A stretch of DNA of 25,124 nt from assembly GCA_027067035.1 (NCBI GenBank), contig JAMOMO010000421.1:1-25124 (forward strand). The letters are read 5' to 3'. This document shows positions 23,524-25,124 of the stretch, one piece after another. The first letter of the stretch is position 1. Each line of letters begins with the position of its first letter. A program made the position numbers and the translations under genes. The notes beneath the pieces are model-generated. The model had not been told where the DNA came from. It made no database searches and saw only the letters and a list, made by a program, of their open reading frames with translations. The stretch comes from Desulfobulbaceae bacterium. Lineage in GTDB: Bacteria > Desulfobacterota > Desulfobulbia > Desulfobulbales > Desulfocapsaceae.

Positions 23524-24279
23524 ATGAATCAGGACAGTATTCAGGAACTTTTACACGGCGTACAGCAGGGAGACTGCAGCATAGAACAGGCCCTGCACAA
23601 ACTGCGTCACCTGCCGGGGCAGTTCATCAAAGACGCCTGCATCGACCATCACCGAAGCCTCAGAACAGGCATCCCTGAGGTGATCTACGGCGCCTCCAAA
23701 ACCAGTGAGCAGATAGTTGATATAGCAAAGACCTTTCTCGACCACAACTCACTGTTTCTGGCAACCCGGGTCTCCCCTGAAAAAGCCGCACATATCCGTG
23801 AAGCCCTGCCGCAGATTCACTACCATGAACAGGCTGCCATGCTCTCCTGCAATGTGCCGCCGGCCACCCCCGGCCGCTGTCGGGGAACCATCGTTATCCT
23901 CTGTGCAGGGACATCCGATATCCCCATAGCCGAAGAGGCACGGATCACTGCAGAGAGCCTTGGCAATCCGGTCGTCAGCCACTATGATGCCGGGGTTGCC
24001 GGGCTGCACCGCCTCTTTAATCAGCAGGAGGCCATCAGCTCCGCAACCGTTATCATTGTTGTTGCCGGTATGGAAGGCGCACTGCCAAGCGTGGTAAGCG
24101 GGATGTGCAGCTGCCCGGTGGTGGCAGTACCCACCTCTGTTGGCTACGGTACCAGTTTCGGCGGGATTGCCGCGCTCCTCGGCATGCTCAACAGCTGCGC
24201 CCCCGGACTTGCCGTGGTAAACATCGACAACGGATTCGGGGCGGCCTGTCACGCATCCGCCATCAACCTGAAGCCGTAA
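23524..24279 (+). CDS. larB: Nickel-pincer nucleotide synthesis protein LarB
   Basis: The 251-residue protein has the LarB layout: an N-terminal helical part with RTGIPEVIYGASKTSEQI, then a PurE/AIRC-like domain with GTSDIPIAEEARITAESLGN and HYDAGVAGLHRLF, then VVAVPTSVGYGTSFGGIAAL and LNSCAPGLAVVNIDNGFGAA. LarB carboxylates and hydrolyses nicotinic acid adenine dinucleotide in the first step towards the nickel pincer cofactor of lactate racemase-like enzymes; the Cys in LNSCAPG may be the nucleophile. No larA, larC or larE is nearby. ATG 23524 is preferred over GTG 23518; neither has a strong Shine-Dalgarno. Confidence 0.9.
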   Translation: MNQDSIQELLHGVQQGDCSIEQALHKLRHLPGQFIKDACIDHHRSLRTGIPEVIYGASKTSEQIVDIAKTFLDHNSLFLATRVSPEKAAHIREALPQIHYHEQAAMLSCNVPPATPGRCRGTIVILCAGTSDIPIAEEARITAESLGNPVVSHYDAGVAGLHRLFNQQEAISSATVIIVVAGMEGALPSVVSGMCSCPVVAVPTSVGYGTSFGGIAALLGMLNSCAPGLAVVNIDNGFGAACHASAINLKP

Positions 24280-24297
24280 CAGCTCTGTAAATTCCCC

Positions 24298-24309
24298 TGT
24301 TCATGAACA
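24298..24309. repeat. 12-bp perfect palindrome between larB and secD
   Basis: TGTTCATGAACA is a perfect palindrome 18 nt past the larB stop. It could be an operator for the secD promoter ~60 nt downstream, or a chance match. Confidence 0.35.
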
Positions 24310-24356
24310 TGGTTTATCGCCGGGAAAACAGCATGGAGTAAATACAAAAATAATCC

Positions 24357-24381
24357 GCCTGAAACCTTGCAAGATTCAGGC
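24357..24381. repeat. Inverted repeat overlapping the secD promoter
   Basis: GCCTGAA (24357-24363) and TTCAGGC (24375-24381) are perfect complements around an 11-nt loop. The loop holds most of the -35 hexamer of the next feature, so the repeat could be an operator, or a weak larB terminator without U-tract. Confidence 0.45.
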
Positions 24382-24394
24382 AGTACAGTATAAT
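24367..24394 (+). promoter_or_regulatory. Sigma70-like promoter for secD
   Basis: TTGCAA (24367-24372), a 16-nt spacer and a perfect TATAAT (24389-24394) lie 67 nt before the secD ATG. Confidence 0.55.
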
Positions 24395-24461
24395 CTGTTT
24401 GCTTTATCCAATGAAATCATCATCCATACTCAACCAGTAGCCTTTTATTCCAGGATCCTGA

Positions 24462-25124
24462 ATGAATACATCACTGAAGCTGAAAATCTCGGCGCTCATC
24501 TTCTTCATTGCGCTCTCTGTAGTCACCATTATTCCATCATTTTACAGCTCGACCCCTGACTGGTGGGCAAAGTACATGGCCCCGGAAGGACTGCGGCTGG
24601 GACTTGATCTTCAGGGCGGCATGCACCTCGTTCTCAAGGTCAACTTAGATAAAGCAGAAGAAGACTCCCTGGAACTCGCCGCCAATGAACTGAAAGACAT
24701 CTTAAGGGACAAGGGAATCAGTGCGGTCCGCACAAAATCCGACCCCGGTGTCGTTCTCTTTACCCTGCCGAACTCCGGGGCTGTTGATACAGTCAACCAG
24801 CTGGTAAAGGACAGTTTTCCCGAGATCAACGTGAAGGTGGATGCCAAAGAGGGCTCTTTTCCAAAAATCACAGTCACTCTCAAGGATTCTGAAATAGATT
24901 TTATCCGAACCCACGCGGTTGAGCAGTCCCTTGAAATCATCAGAAACAGAATTGATCAGTTTGGTGTGGCCGAGCCGGTGATTATCCGCCAGGGCGAATC
25001 TGAGATTGTGGTCCAGCTGCCCGGCGTCAAAGACCCCAAACGTGCCCTGAAACTCCTCGGCGACACGGCACAGCTTGAATTCAAACGGGTGGCCGATGCG
25101 GCCGGGATCAACATCGGTCAGCTT
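24462..25124 (+). CDS. secD: Protein translocase subunit SecD, N-terminal part (3' end outside window)
   Basis: The frame is open from ATG 24462 to the window end (221 codons). It begins with one membrane helix (LKISALIFFIALSVVTIIPS) and the SecD signature LRLGLDLQGGMHLVLKV (42-58). A P1 periplasmic domain follows, including VEQSLEIIRNRIDQFGVAEP and IVVQLPGVKDPKRALKLLGD, both typical of SecD. With SecF it pulls translocated proteins out of SecYEG using proton-motive force. AGGA lies 6 nt before the ATG. yajC, the usual upstream neighbour, is absent: larB precedes it instead. Confidence 0.95.
   Translation, partial: MNTSLKLKISALIFFIALSVVTIIPSFYSSTPDWWAKYMAPEGLRLGLDLQGGMHLVLKVNLDKAEEDSLELAANELKDILRDKGISAVRTKSDPGVVLFTLPNSGAVDTVNQLVKDSFPEINVKVDAKEGSFPKITVTLKDSEIDFIRTHAVEQSLEIIRNRIDQFGVAEPVIIRQGESEIVVQLPGVKDPKRALKLLGDTAQLEFKRVADAAGINIGQL

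Overview
The window looks like chromosomal DNA from a Gram-negative anaerobe, most likely a member of the Desulfobacterota (Desulfobulbales or similar). That placement is inferred from gene content: a membrane-sector-only F0 ATP synthase operon (atpZ-atpI-atpB-atpE), a NIL-domain 2x[4Fe-4S] ferredoxin, a long UbiD-type decarboxylase, BamD and SecD, and many radical SAM and Fe-S proteins. No rRNA, tRNA, CRISPR array, transposase or phage gene was recognised. With the starts chosen here no gene-free stretch exceeds 300 bases; the larger gaps (786-1032, 2107-2388, 4306-4587, 5581-5834, 13448-13697, 16830-17120) hold only the hairpins and promoters listed, or nothing I can name.

Region 1 (1-2958) is the most unusual part. 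It holds the C-terminus of a radical SAM/SPASM maturase, a 105-residue peptide ending in three decapeptide CxxCD repeats, a second radical SAM protein with its own C-terminal cysteines, and a 189-residue protein with a leader-like N-terminus and a Ser/Thr/Tyr-rich segment. Strong Shine-Dalgarno sites precede the last three. This has the layout of a ribosomally made, post-translationally modified peptide (RiPP) locus, and I cannot match it to a named class.

Region 2 (3070-5580) has two divergent genes: an amidohydrolase-like protein that has lost every metal ligand I can align, and a zinc-ribbon protein ending in a Card1/DUF1887-like PD-(D/E)XK nuclease domain, with no CARF domain recognised.

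Region 3 (5835-11358, + strand) is housekeeping: the co-chaperone pair cbpA-cbpM, a glycine-zipper lipoprotein, a YjbQ-family protein, a small unknown protein, a UbiD-family decarboxylase, an RluB-type pseudouridine synthase and an HU/IHF protein.

Region 4 (11379-16930, - strand) carries rimO with a nucleoside phosphorylase, the F0 operon ending at a strong hairpin terminator, and hemL behind a good sigma70-like promoter.

Region 5 (17121-19292, + strand) is trxA-trxB-bamD. Region 6 (19318-23403, - strand) is a compact run: a kinase-like/P-loop gene pair that is often one fused gene elsewhere, the NIL ferredoxin, yaiI, an RluA-family synthase, a VF530-family protein, a candidate 50-residue membrane protein and a zinc-ribbon protein. 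Region 7 (23524-25124, + strand) is an orphan larB with a Fur-box-like site upstream, then the 5' part of secD running off the window.
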